A stretch of DNA of 15,273 nucleotides from an uncultured Selenomonadaceae bacterium (GTDB lineage Bacteria > Bacillota_C > Negativicutes > Selenomonadales > Selenomonadaceae): NCBI GenBank assembly GCA_946402475.1, contig CAMIWP010000007.1:1-15273 (forward strand), given 5' to 3'. Every line of letters begins with the position of its first letter. Position 1 is the stretch's first letter. Positions 7,723-14,568 of the stretch are shown piece by piece. The notes under the pieces were generated by a model that was not told the origin of the DNA, ran no database searches, and saw only the letters and a list, made by a program, of their open reading frames with translations. The position numbers were made by a program, and so were the translations under genes.

Positions 7723-8454
7723 ATGACGGCGAAATATACGACAGAGGCGCTTGTCCTCGGGGTCCGAAACTGGGGGGAGGCCGATCGGATCGTGACGCTT
7801 TTCACCAAGGAGCGAGGCATGGTGAAGGCAGCGGCCTATGGCAGCCGCCGTCCCAGGAGCCGGATGGCATCGGTGATGCAGATGTTTCATCACGTGGAAG
7901 TCCAGCTTTTGGAGGGGCAGCGTCTGGACAGCGTGAAGCAGTGCAGCTTGCTTCATCGATACAGGAAACTGGAGGAGGATTACGTGGCGATGGCCTATGG
8001 CTCCTTTGTGGCGGAGATCTTGCAGGAGTTCCTGCCGGAGGGCGCTCCGGATCCTGTCGTTTTCGATCTGCTTCTGGATATCTTTCCGGCCTTTGAGACG
8101 CGCAATCCCAGGATCGCGGCCCTTGCGGCAGCATGGCAGATTCTCGCTTGTTCCGGTTTTCAGTTGCGCTTGGGGAGTTGCGTCCATTGCGGCAGGGAGA
8201 TTACGGAAAATGCCTATCTCAGTGTCCAGGAGGGCGGTACTCTTTGCTCCGATTGCGTCACATCCGATGCTAAGCCGCTCCTTCCGAAAGGAGAATCCTT
8301 TCTTCTAGAACTCCTCCGAATGGACTGGAAGAATTCTTCCATCAAGGTGAAGCGGGAAGATTTGCTTTTTGCGGAACAGGTCCTTTTGGCGTATTTGTGG
8401 TTCGTGTTGGGAAAGCCTATGAAATCCCTGTCCTTTATTCGTCAGATGGCATAG
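7723..8454 (+). CDS. recO: DNA repair protein RecO (243 aa)
   Basis: RecO works with RecF and RecR to load RecA onto SSB-coated single-stranded DNA in gap repair. The N-terminal OB-fold is recognisable from TEALVLGVRNWGEADRIVTL (7-26), with the basic GSRRPRSR loop (40-47). The central zinc finger is complete: CVHC (Cys153, Cys156) and CSDC (Cys175, Cys178). Length is in the family range. ATG 7723 has AGGGAAGGA (7706-7713) at good spacing. It lies 21 bases after era, the usual neighbour in Bacillota. It is the last gene of the block: a new promoter starts within 30 bases, and no strong terminator separates them, only a short GGAAATTTCC palindrome followed by C4T7. Confidence 0.95.
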   Translation: MTAKYTTEALVLGVRNWGEADRIVTLFTKERGMVKAAAYGSRRPRSRMASVMQMFHHVEVQLLEGQRLDSVKQCSLLHRYRKLEEDYVAMAYGSFVAEILQEFLPEGAPDPVVFDLLLDIFPAFETRNPRIAALAAAWQILACSGFQLRLGSCVHCGREITENAYLSVQEGGTLCSDCVTSDAKPLLPKGESFLLELLRMDWKNSSIKVKREDLLFAEQVLLAYLWFVLGKPMKSLSFIRQMA

Positions 8455-8483
8455 CTCTTTGCGGAAATTTCCCCTTTTTTTCG

Positions 8484-8512
8484 TTGACACTGTCGATGCC
8501 CTGATGTATACT
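8484..8512 (+). promoter_or_regulatory. Strong sigma-70 promoter for the tagO-wecB unit
   Basis: A perfect -35 box TTGACA (8484-8489) and a -10 box TATACT (8507-8512, five of six) are separated by exactly 17 bases, in the 93-base gap between recO and the glycosyltransferase gene. The start of transcription should lie near 8519, giving a leader of about 29 bases ahead of the ATG at 8548. This is the clearest promoter in the window. Confidence 0.85.
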
Positions 8513-8547
8513 TAGTTCGATTTTAGCAAGAGGGAGTGGGACGCAAG

Positions 8548-9609
8548 ATGCCGGAATATCTATTGGCGTTCATTATTGCTGCTGGCGTGACTTTGGTGCT
8601 TACCCCCGGGGTCATCTTTTTCGCAGCAAAGACAGGCGCTATGGACGCCCCGGATGCCCGCAAGGTTCATAAGAAGCCTGTGGCTCGCATCGGCGGCATC
8701 GGGATATATACCGCTTTTATGGTGTCCATGTTGTCGGTGATGTCCGTGTCGGATCTGACGCCGGAGGTGACCATGGAAATATGGGGGCTTCTGGTCAGCG
8801 GTACTCTGATTGTCCTGTTGGGAATCGTGGATGATTACAGGAATCTGCCCGCAAAGGTAAAGTTAGTGGGTCAGATTGTTGCTGCCTGTGTCCTGTCCAT
8901 CGTCTTCGACGTGCGGATCGATTTCATCACGGATCCCTTTGGAGATTATCTCTTTTTGGAATATCTTGCGATTCCGGCCACGATTTTTTGGATTGTCGGA
9001 TTGACGAACACCGTGAATCTCATCGACGGCTTGGACGGGCTGGCGGCCGGCGTGGCGGTGATTGCCTCCGTCACGATCTTCCTCGTGGCGTTAGAGCAGA
9101 ACATTCTGTTGGTGGCAGTTCTCACGGCAGCCTTGGCGGGGGCGGCTTTCGGCTTCCTCTACTACAACTTCAATCCTGCCCGTATCTTTATGGGAGATTC
9201 GGGCAGCATGTTTCTGGGATTCATGCTGGCGGGCATTTCCATCATTGGCGCTGTGAAATGCGCGGCCACCATTGCCCTGATCGTCCCGATTTTGGCCTTG
9301 GGCCTGCCCATCATGGACACGGCCTTTGCCATTGTCCGGCGCTATCGCGGGGGTGTTCCAATCTTTAAGCCGGACCGGGGGCATCTTCACCACAGGCTTT
9401 TGGATCTTGGATTCACTCAGCGTCAGGCCGTGCTTTTGATGTATGTGATCAGCGCCATGTTGGGGCTGAGCGCCGTGACCTTGACGGAGGTCAGCAGCCA
9501 GATCGCGATCCTTATTGTGGGGATTGTACTCTTTGCCGTCTTCATCGGGGCAAAAAAATTGGGGATCTTCCACATGAATGAATCGACGAAATCCGCGCAG
9601 CAACATTGA
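8548..9609 (+). CDS. tagO: MraY/WecA/TagO-family undecaprenyl-phosphate N-acetylhexosamine-1-phosphate transferase (353 aa)
   Basis: This polytopic membrane enzyme moves a sugar-1-phosphate, most likely GlcNAc-1-P from UDP-GlcNAc, onto undecaprenyl phosphate, the first step of a teichoic acid or other envelope polysaccharide. About ten to eleven hydrophobic segments are visible. Family motifs are in order: DD (95-96) in [22 protein letters not shown] (154-166) with the catalytic Asp region, FMGDSGS (214-220) and HLHHR (279-283), the last being characteristic of WecA/TagO rather than MraY. ATG 8548 is preferred over GTG 8536 because AGGGAG (8531-8536) serves it at about 11 bases, and the GTG lies inside that site. 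The 2-epimerase downstream supports teichoic-acid-like or enterobacterial-common-antigen-like linkage chemistry. The exact polymer cannot be told from the sequence; WecA would be an equally valid name. Confidence 0.9.
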   Translation: MPEYLLAFIIAAGVTLVLTPGVIFFAAKTGAMDAPDARKVHKKPVARIGGIGIYTAFMVSMLSVMSVSDLTPEVTMEIWGLLVSGTLIVLLGIVDDYRNLPAKVKLVGQIVAACVLSIVFDVRIDFITDPFGDYLFLEYLAIPATIFWIVGLTNTVNLIDGLDGLAAGVAVIASVTIFLVALEQNILLVAVLTAALAGAAFGFLYYNFNPARIFMGDSGSMFLGFMLAGISIIGAVKCAATIALIVPILALGLPIMDTAFAIVRRYRGGVPIFKPDRGHLHHRLLDLGFTQRQAVLLMYVISAMLGLSAVTLTEVSSQIAILIVGIVLFAVFIGAKKLGIFHMNESTKSAQQH

Positions 9610-9618
9610 GGATTTGGT

Positions 9619-9660
9619 TTTGTGTATTTGGGGCAGGGGTACCTGCCTCCTTTGTGTATT
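9619..9660 (+). repeat. 10-bp direct repeats flanking a 6-bp hairpin ahead of wecB
   Basis: TTTGTGTATT occurs at 9619-9628 and again at 9651-9660, a 32-base step. Between them GGCAGG (9632-9637) and CCTGCC (9642-9647) can pair around a 4-base loop. What follows each copy is also loosely alike (G-rich stretch, then TCTGC or CCTGC), as if about 32 bases were duplicated imperfectly. The second unit holds the wecB ribosome binding site GGAGGGGG (9663-9670). There is no T-run after the hairpin, so it is not a standard terminator. Confidence 0.6.
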
Positions 9661-9677
9661 ACGGAGGGGGAGTCTGC

Positions 9678-10844
9678 ATGGAAAAAAGGCGGATCAAGGT
9701 GATGACGGTGTTCGGCACGCGCCCGGAGGCCATCAAGATGGCGCCGATTGTCCTGGAACTCAAAAAGCACCCGGATGAGCTTATCCCGGTGGTGGCTGTT
9801 ACAGCCCAGCACAGAGAGATGCTTGATCAGGTTCTTCGCCTGTTCCGTATAGAGCCGGATCATGACTTGGACATCATGGCGAAGGGACAGACCCTTTTTG
9901 ACATCACTTCAAGGGCTATGATGGGGCTGGACGGGGTCCTTGCGAAGGAGAAACCGGACATTGTCCTTGTACACGGCGATACCACAACGACATTTGCCGG
10001 GGCGCTGGCGGCCTATTACCATCAGATTCTGGTGGGACATGTGGAGGCGGGCCTTCGCACCCACAATAAGTATTCTCCTTTTCCGGAGGAGATGAATCGA
10101 AAGCTGACGGGAGCCATTGCGGATCTTCATTTTGCGCCCACGGCTACTTCTCGCGCAAATCTGTTGGAGGAATCCGTGAAGGAGGAAAATATCTTCGTGA
10201 CGGGCAATACGGTCATTGATGCCCTGCATCACACGGTCAGGGATGATTTTCAATTTGAAGACGAGTTCCTACGGAAGGTGGACTTCAAGGGTAAGCGTGT
10301 GATCCTCGTGACGACTCATCGCAGGGAAAATCTCGGGGAACCCATGCGGCATGTTTACAAGGCCCTCAAGCAACTTACGGAAGAGTTCGCGGATGTGGAG
10401 GTGGTATTCCCCGTCCACAGGAATCCGAAGGTGCGCGAGGTTGTAAATGAAGAGTTGGGGGGGCTTGCCAAGGTTCATCTCATCGATCCCTTGGACTATG
10501 AGCCCTTTGCCAATCTCATCCATCGTGCACATCTCATCTTGACGGATTCCGGGGGAATACAGGAGGAGGCTCCTTCCCTCGGAAAGCCGGTTCTCGTCCT
10601 GCGGGATACCACGGAGCGGCCGGAGGCAGTGGAGGCCGGTACGGTAAAGCTCATCGGAACGGAGAGGGCGCGGGTTTATGAGGAGGCCAAGCGGCTTCTC
10701 ACGGACGAAGGGGAATATTGCCGCATGGCGGGATCTTACAATCCCTACGGGGATGGACTGGCTGCCCGGCGCATCATACAGGCGCTTCTCTTCCATTTCG
10801 GTTTGACAGAGAAGAGACCGGATCCCTTCGTGGTCGGGCGCTGA
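9678..10844 (+). CDS. wecB: UDP-N-acetylglucosamine 2-epimerase, non-hydrolysing (388 aa)
   Basis: The enzyme interconverts UDP-GlcNAc and UDP-ManNAc in the cytoplasm, supplying ManNAc for teichoic acid linkage units or other envelope polymers. It is the bacterial non-hydrolysing type (WecB/MnaA). Visible are [12 protein letters not shown] (12-23), HGDTTTT (99-105) with Asp101, GHVEAGLRT (120-128) with Glu123, PFPEEMNR (134-141) with Glu137, THRREN (213-218) with His214, and [15 protein letters not shown] (290-304) for UDP binding. These cover the expected catalytic residues. ATG 9678 is chosen because GGAGGGGG (9663-9670) lies 7 bases ahead; the frame is open further up through the repeated leader. 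The stop overlaps the next start as TGATG. In several Bacillota this gene precedes atpI and the ATP synthase operon, which matches the next gene only. Confidence 0.96.
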   Translation: MEKRRIKVMTVFGTRPEAIKMAPIVLELKKHPDELIPVVAVTAQHREMLDQVLRLFRIEPDHDLDIMAKGQTLFDITSRAMMGLDGVLAKEKPDIVLVHGDTTTTFAGALAAYYHQILVGHVEAGLRTHNKYSPFPEEMNRKLTGAIADLHFAPTATSRANLLEESVKEENIFVTGNTVIDALHHTVRDDFQFEDEFLRKVDFKGKRVILVTTHRRENLGEPMRHVYKALKQLTEEFADVEVVFPVHRNPKVREVVNEELGGLAKVHLIDPLDYEPFANLIHRAHLILTDSGGIQEEAPSLGKPVLVLRDTTERPEAVEAGTVKLIGTERARVYEEAKRLLTDEGEYCRMAGSYNPYGDGLAARRIIQALLFHFGLTEKRPDPFVVGR

Positions 10845-11083
10845 TGAGAGGGGAAACGGGAGGGAAGGAATCCCTCTGGCAAGCCGTGAAGGCATTTTCC
10901 ATCCTGTCAGGAGTGGGGATCTATCTTGCGGTGGTGATTGGAATTTGCTTGTACATGGGAATCTTGGCCGATGAGAATCTCGGAACGTCTCCCTTCGGAA
11001 AGTTGATGGGGATATTGTTGGGTTTTCCTGTCGCCATTTATTCTCTGTACCGAAGAATCCAGGGAATCAACGGAAAGACGTGA
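10844..11083 (+). CDS. atpZ: AtpZ/AtpI-family small membrane protein (79 aa)
   Basis: This small protein has two predicted membrane helices, about residues 19-40 and 52-68, joined by a loop with LADENLGTSPFGKL, which is the family signature (LGxSPxx before the second helix). Family members accompany F-type ATP synthase and are proposed to help c-ring assembly or handle magnesium or calcium. The start codon shares a base with the wecB stop (TGATG) and has no strong ribosome binding site of its own, so it is probably translated by re-initiation. The ATP synthase genes that usually follow (atpI, atpB, atpE and so on) are not here, which makes its role in this locus uncertain. The identification rests on short motifs and is fairly but not fully secure. 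Confidence 0.78.
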   Translation: MRGETGGKESLWQAVKAFSILSGVGIYLAVVIGICLYMGILADENLGTSPFGKLMGILLGFPVAIYSLYRRIQGINGKT

Positions 11084-11193
11084 GACGCTGCAGATTGATT
11101 TACAGAATCCGGAAGGAATTCATAGAGGATGTGTCGAATAATGTAGTTACGACAAAATCGGTACAGTTCTGCAGAAGAAAGGATCTGAAGCCA

Positions 11194-11529
11194 ATGTTTT
11201 TTAGAATCAGGACCAATTCCTATACCTTTGAGAAGGACCTTCCCGTTGAGAACTTTGATGCCTATAAGGTTACGAAGCATGTGTACCTGCGGGACGGGGA
11301 GTTGAAGGAGAAGGAATATCCCGCAAGCGTCTTCATCTCTGTCAGCGTGGACAAGGCCACTTGTCTGGAGTTGGACAAGATCTTCTCCCATAAGGACGGT
11401 GATGTTAACAACGAGATTAACTGCGTGAAGGTTGGGACGAGAAAGTTCTACTTTGACCGTTCGAAGTGTAGCATCAACTATCTCAACAACAAGGCCCACA
11501 TCATTGTCAAGGAAAAGGAGAATGTTTGA
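11194..11529 (+). CDS. Hypothetical protein, unrecognised (111 aa)
   Basis: I do not recognise this family. The protein is soluble, charged and lysine-rich, without membrane segments, signal peptide or repeats, and alternates short beta-like stretches (VFISVSVD, RKFYFD, HIIVKEKE) with polar turns, which suggests a small beta-rich domain. It has three cysteines, not in a metal-binding spacing. ATG 11194 is chosen because AAAGGA (11178-11183) lies ahead of it. The frame is open back to a GTG at 11080 that overlaps the atpZ stop, but codons between 11080 and 11193 include five AGA and look non-coding, while those after 11194 match the neighbours. A strong terminator follows within 24 bases, so it closes this transcription unit. 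Confidence 0.65.
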   Translation: MFFRIRTNSYTFEKDLPVENFDAYKVTKHVYLRDGELKEKEYPASVFISVSVDKATCLELDKIFSHKDGDVNNEINCVKVGTRKFYFDRSKCSINYLNNKAHIIVKEKENV

Positions 11530-11552
11530 TATAGAGCAAAAATATCGTCGGG

Positions 11553-11578
11553 AGCCGCCCGGAAGGGCGGCTTTTTTT
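11553..11578 (+). terminator. Strong Rho-independent terminator
   Basis: A perfect 8-bp GC-rich stem (AGCCGCCC at 11553-11560 with GGGCGGCT at 11565-11572) closes a GGAA tetraloop and runs straight into seven T (11572-11578). It lies 24 bases after the 111-residue ORF and ends the tagO unit. Confidence 0.93.
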
Positions 11579-11618
11579 GTGGGAGCGTCTTGAAGAGAGT
11601 AAAATAAGAATAAATCAG

Positions 11619-11647
11619 TGGGAAATTTGTTCCCATGGTAGTATAAT
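11619..11647 (+). promoter_or_regulatory. Promoter with overlapping inverted repeat ahead of the HD-domain gene
   Basis: A perfect -10 box TATAAT lies at 11642-11647. The best -35 candidate at 17-base spacing is TGGGAA (11619-11624), which is poor. That hexamer is also the left arm of a perfect inverted repeat, TGGGAA-5-TTCCCA (11619-11635), sitting exactly where a repressor or activator would act. A weak -35 plus an operator-like palindrome suggests regulated transcription, by a factor I cannot name. Confidence 0.6.
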
Positions 11648-11681
11648 TAGGATGTTTCAATCTAGGAAAGGATATTCTGCA

Positions 11682-12485
11682 ATGACCGAGCTATTGAAGG
11701 AAATGCATGCATGGATGGCGAATTACATGAAGTCTTTCTATACGGAAGACCGGGAGGTGCAGATAGGAATCCGACTGAAGGAACAGCACACGGGATACGT
11801 TATGGATCATTGTCGCGAGCTGGCAATTCATCTGGGAACGGATGAACATTACCGGCAGCTGGCGGAGATCGTGGGATTGTTCCATGATGTGGGCAGATTT
11901 CGACAGTATACTGTCTACAAGACCTTCAACGATTCCAAGTCGGAGGATCACGCAGATCTCGGGTTGAAGGTCTTGGATGAGCTTCCTTTCATGAAAAAGT
12001 TGGCGTCAGAGGATGAGGCGTTGGTGCGGTTTGCCATTGGCAATCACAATAAGAAGAGGATCTCGCCTACGGAGGACAAACGGAAACTCCTGATGGCAAA
12101 GATCATCCGTGATGCGGACAAGTTGGATATATACCGCGTCCTGCGTCCCTATCTTACGGGAAGCAACGGGGAAGGGGCGCCGAATTTCATCAATGTACAG
12201 GACAGCCAAGAGGTGAGCCCCGAGTTCCTCAGGGTATTCATGGCGGGACAACAGGCAGACTACCATCAGATCAAGACCCACGGGGATCGCAAGCTGGTGC
12301 GCCTGTTGTGGATTTATGACATTAATTTCACCTGGACCTTGGAGCGCATTCTGGAAGAAGGTTATGTGGATGACATCATTGCGTCCCTTGAGCCGAGAAA
12401 CGAGCACATGGATGCGGGAATCCGGCGACTGCGAGACTATATAGAGAAAAAGCGCGCGGAAGAAGATCGCGCGGATATTGGATGA
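11682..12485 (+). CDS. HD-domain hydrolase (267 aa)
   Basis: This is a soluble HD-superfamily metal-dependent phosphohydrolase. The conserved pattern is visible: His36 in EQHTGYVMDHC, the His68-Asp69 pair in GLFHDVGRFRQY (66-76), His122 in IGNHNKK, and the closing Asp in RDADKLDIYR (143-152). Substrate cannot be told from sequence; relatives act on nucleotides or phosphate esters. The C-terminal half (about 160-267) has no motif I recognise and ends in a highly charged helix. ATG 11682 has AAAGGA (11667-11672) at 9 bases. It is 12 bases ahead of glnS and the glnS ribosome binding site overlaps its stop codon, so the two are co-transcribed. It has its own promoter with an inverted repeat. Confidence 0.87.
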   Translation: MTELLKEMHAWMANYMKSFYTEDREVQIGIRLKEQHTGYVMDHCRELAIHLGTDEHYRQLAEIVGLFHDVGRFRQYTVYKTFNDSKSEDHADLGLKVLDELPFMKKLASEDEALVRFAIGNHNKKRISPTEDKRKLLMAKIIRDADKLDIYRVLRPYLTGSNGEGAPNFINVQDSQEVSPEFLRVFMAGQQADYHQIKTHGDRKLVRLLWIYDINFTWTLERILEEGYVDDIIASLEPRNEHMDAGIRRLRDYIEKKRAEEDRADIG

Positions 12486-12497
12486 GGAGAGTGGAAG

Positions 12498-14174
12498 ATG
12501 GCAGAGATGAATTTAGCCCCGAATTTTATACAGAACGCAATTGAGGAGGATCTGAGGAACGGCAAATACCCGGAGGGGGTGCACACCCGATTCCCGCCGG
12601 AGCCTAACGGGTATCTCCACGTGGGTCATGCCAAGTCCATTTGCCTGAATTTCGGCTTGGCGGAGAGAAATCACGGCCTTTGCAATCTTCGCTTTGACGA
12701 CACGAACCCCACCAAGGAGGACACGGAGTATGTGGACTCCATTCAGGAGGACATCCGATGGTTGGGGTTCAGCTGGGGGGATCGCAAATATTACGCCTCG
12801 GATTATTTCGACAAGCTCTATCATTATGCGGAGGAGCTTATCTGTAAAGGTCTTGCCTATGTGGATGATCTTTCGGCAGAGGAGATCAGGGAATACCGAG
12901 GAACCCTCACGGAACCGGGGAAGGAAAGTCCGTACAGGAATCGTCCCATGGAGGAGAACTTGGATTTATTTCGCCGCATGAAGTCCGGGGAATTCCCCGA
13001 TGGAGCCAAAGTTCTTCGGGCGAAGATCGACATGGCATCCCCCAATATGGTCATGAGAGATACCGTCATCTACCGCATTGCCCATGCGGAACATCACCGT
13101 ACGGGAAACGACTGGTGCATCTATCCCATGTACGATTTCGCTCACCCGCTTTCCGACGCCATCGAGGGAATTACCCACTCTGTCTGTACTTTGGAGTTTG
13201 AGGAGCATCGTCCCTTTTACGACTGGCTTTTGGAGTCCTTGGGCTTTGATGTGAACACTCGGCCCCGCCAGATCGAATTCGCCCGTCTGAACCTCACCAA
13301 TACCATCACCAGCAAGCGCAAGCTGCGGCAGTTGGTGGAGGAGGGACATGTAAGGGGTTGGGATGATCCCCGCATGCCCACCATTTCCGGTTTGCGCCGC
13401 CGCGGGTACACCCCCGCAGCCCTTCGAAAGTTCTGCGAGGAGATCGGCGTGGCTAAGGGGAACAGTCTTGTGGACGTGGCCATGTTGGAGCACTGTGTCA
13501 GGGATGACCTCAACGAGAACGCCGATCGCGTCATGGCGGTACTGCGTCCGCTGAAAGTGGTATTGACGAATTATCCCAAGGATAGGCAGGAATATCTTTT
13601 GGCAGAAAATAATCCCATGCATGGCGGGAGCCGTTTTGTTCCTTTTTCCGGGGAACTCTTCATCGAGCAGGAAGATTTCATGGAAGAGGCGCCGAAGAAG
13701 TTCTTCCGCCTGAAGCCCGGCGGCGAGGTTCGCCTGAAGCATGCCTATATCATCAAATGCGAGGAAGTCGTAAAGGATGAAGCCGGGAGGATCGTGGAAC
13801 TCCGCTGTTCCTGCGATATGGATTCCAAGAGCGGCGGTCCTACGGCAAATCGGAAGGTCAAGGGGACGATACATTGGGTGGATGCGAAATCTGCCCTTAA
13901 GGCAGAGGTTCGCCTTTACGACTATCTCTTGGAGACGGATGCAGAGGGCAATGTACCAGGGGATTTCATCGAGGCACTCAAAAAGGATTCTCTGGAGGTT
14001 CTGTCTGATGCCTTGATCGAGCCCAGCGTGAAGCTCACGGCGGCAGGAACCCACTACCAGTTTCTTCGCACGGGGTATTTCGTGGTGGATCCCGATACGG
14101 CGCCGGATCATCTTGTGTTCAACCGGGTGGTTGGACTCAGGGATACCTGGGCCAAGGTTTCCCAAAAGAATTGA
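12498..14174 (+). CDS. glnS: Glutaminyl-tRNA synthetase (558 aa)
   Basis: The enzyme charges tRNA-Gln with glutamine in the cytoplasm. It is a class I synthetase with the HIGH motif as HVGH (41-44) inside [17 protein letters not shown], and the KMSKS loop as TSKRKL (271-276). The first residue of the latter is Thr where E. coli has Met. The GlnRS-specific features FDDTNP (67-72) and [16 protein letters not shown] (213-228) are present and set it apart from GluRS, as does the C-terminal beta-barrel anticodon domain from about 340 on, with [16 protein letters not shown]. Length matches bacterial GlnRS. ATG 12498 has GAGGAG (12484-12489) at ideal spacing. Many Bacillota make Gln-tRNA through GatCAB instead, so a direct GlnRS is informative about the lineage. 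Confidence 0.97.
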   Translation: MAEMNLAPNFIQNAIEEDLRNGKYPEGVHTRFPPEPNGYLHVGHAKSICLNFGLAERNHGLCNLRFDDTNPTKEDTEYVDSIQEDIRWLGFSWGDRKYYASDYFDKLYHYAEELICKGLAYVDDLSAEEIREYRGTLTEPGKESPYRNRPMEENLDLFRRMKSGEFPDGAKVLRAKIDMASPNMVMRDTVIYRIAHAEHHRTGNDWCIYPMYDFAHPLSDAIEGITHSVCTLEFEEHRPFYDWLLESLGFDVNTRPRQIEFARLNLTNTITSKRKLRQLVEEGHVRGWDDPRMPTISGLRRRGYTPAALRKFCEEIGVAKGNSLVDVAMLEHCVRDDLNENADRVMAVLRPLKVVLTNYPKDRQEYLLAENNPMHGGSRFVPFSGELFIEQEDFMEEAPKKFFRLKPGGEVRLKHAYIIKCEEVVKDEAGRIVELRCSCDMDSKSGGPTANRKVKGTIHWVDAKSALKAEVRLYDYLLETDAEGNVPGDFIEALKKDSLEVLSDALIEPSVKLTAAGTHYQFLRTGYFVVDPDTAPDHLVFNRVVGLRDTWAKVSQKN

Positions 14175-14184
14175 GGTGAGAAGT

Positions 14185-14523
14185 TTGTCAAAGATGACAA
14201 AGAAGCCGAGGGCGGGGAAAATCCCACGGGATCTTTCGGATAAGGACATGTTTCGGGACTATGTGGAGGAGGAAACCATAGAGGCGAAGTTTGAAGCCTT
14301 GGGGAAAAAGGAGGAAAAGCAGCGCAAGGAAAAAGAGGAGATGGAGCCTCCGGCGAACCTCGCAAAGGCGGGTCTGACCGCCGATATCATGGATCGTCTG
14401 GGGAAGGAGCTCTTGCAGCTCAAGATGGAGCTTTTCCGGGAGGATATCAAGGACTATACCATGCAGATCAAGAGGGAGGGAAAGAAGATCCTCCTGATCC
14501 CCGTGGAGCGATCCGGCAAATAG
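14185..14523 (+). CDS. Hypothetical charged protein, unrecognised (112 aa)
   Basis: I do not recognise a family. The protein is very rich in Lys and Glu. Residues about 28-53 (KFEALGKKEEKQRKEKEEME core) should form a long charged helix or coiled coil. A second amphipathic helical stretch follows (LTADIMDRLGKELLQLKMEL and on), and it ends with a short beta-like ILLIPVE. There is no signal peptide or membrane segment. The TTG at 14185 is preferred to ATG 14194 because GAGGTG (14173-14178) lies 6 bases before the TTG but 15 before the ATG. It starts 10 bases after glnS and is likely in the same operon. Codon use resembles the neighbours, which supports a real gene. A nucleic-acid or ribosome-associated role would fit the charge but is only a guess. 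Confidence 0.75.
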   Translation: MSKMTKKPRAGKIPRDLSDKDMFRDYVEEETIEAKFEALGKKEEKQRKEKEEMEPPANLAKAGLTADIMDRLGKELLQLKMELFREDIKDYTMQIKREGKKILLIPVERSGK

Positions 14524-14568
14524 GTTTCAGGAACGCGTGTTTAAAAAGTGGAAGGAAGTGGAAGTACC

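Noticed and set aside
6787..8187. A 466-codon minus-strand frame over era and recO
   Set aside because: Same explanation: it is aligned in register with both sense genes, which have all their motifs intact.
8461..8481. Possible terminator after recO (GGAAATTTCC then C4 and T7)
   Set aside because: The palindrome has no room for a proper loop and is AT-rich, so a stable hairpin is unlikely; transcription may read through into tagO.
10803..10831. TTGACA near the end of wecB as an internal promoter for atpZ
   Set aside because: No acceptable -10 box lies 16-18 bases downstream, and the hexamer is part of the wecB coding sequence.
12966..14249. A 427-codon minus-strand frame over glnS
   Set aside because: In register with glnS and without recognisable motifs; a shadow.
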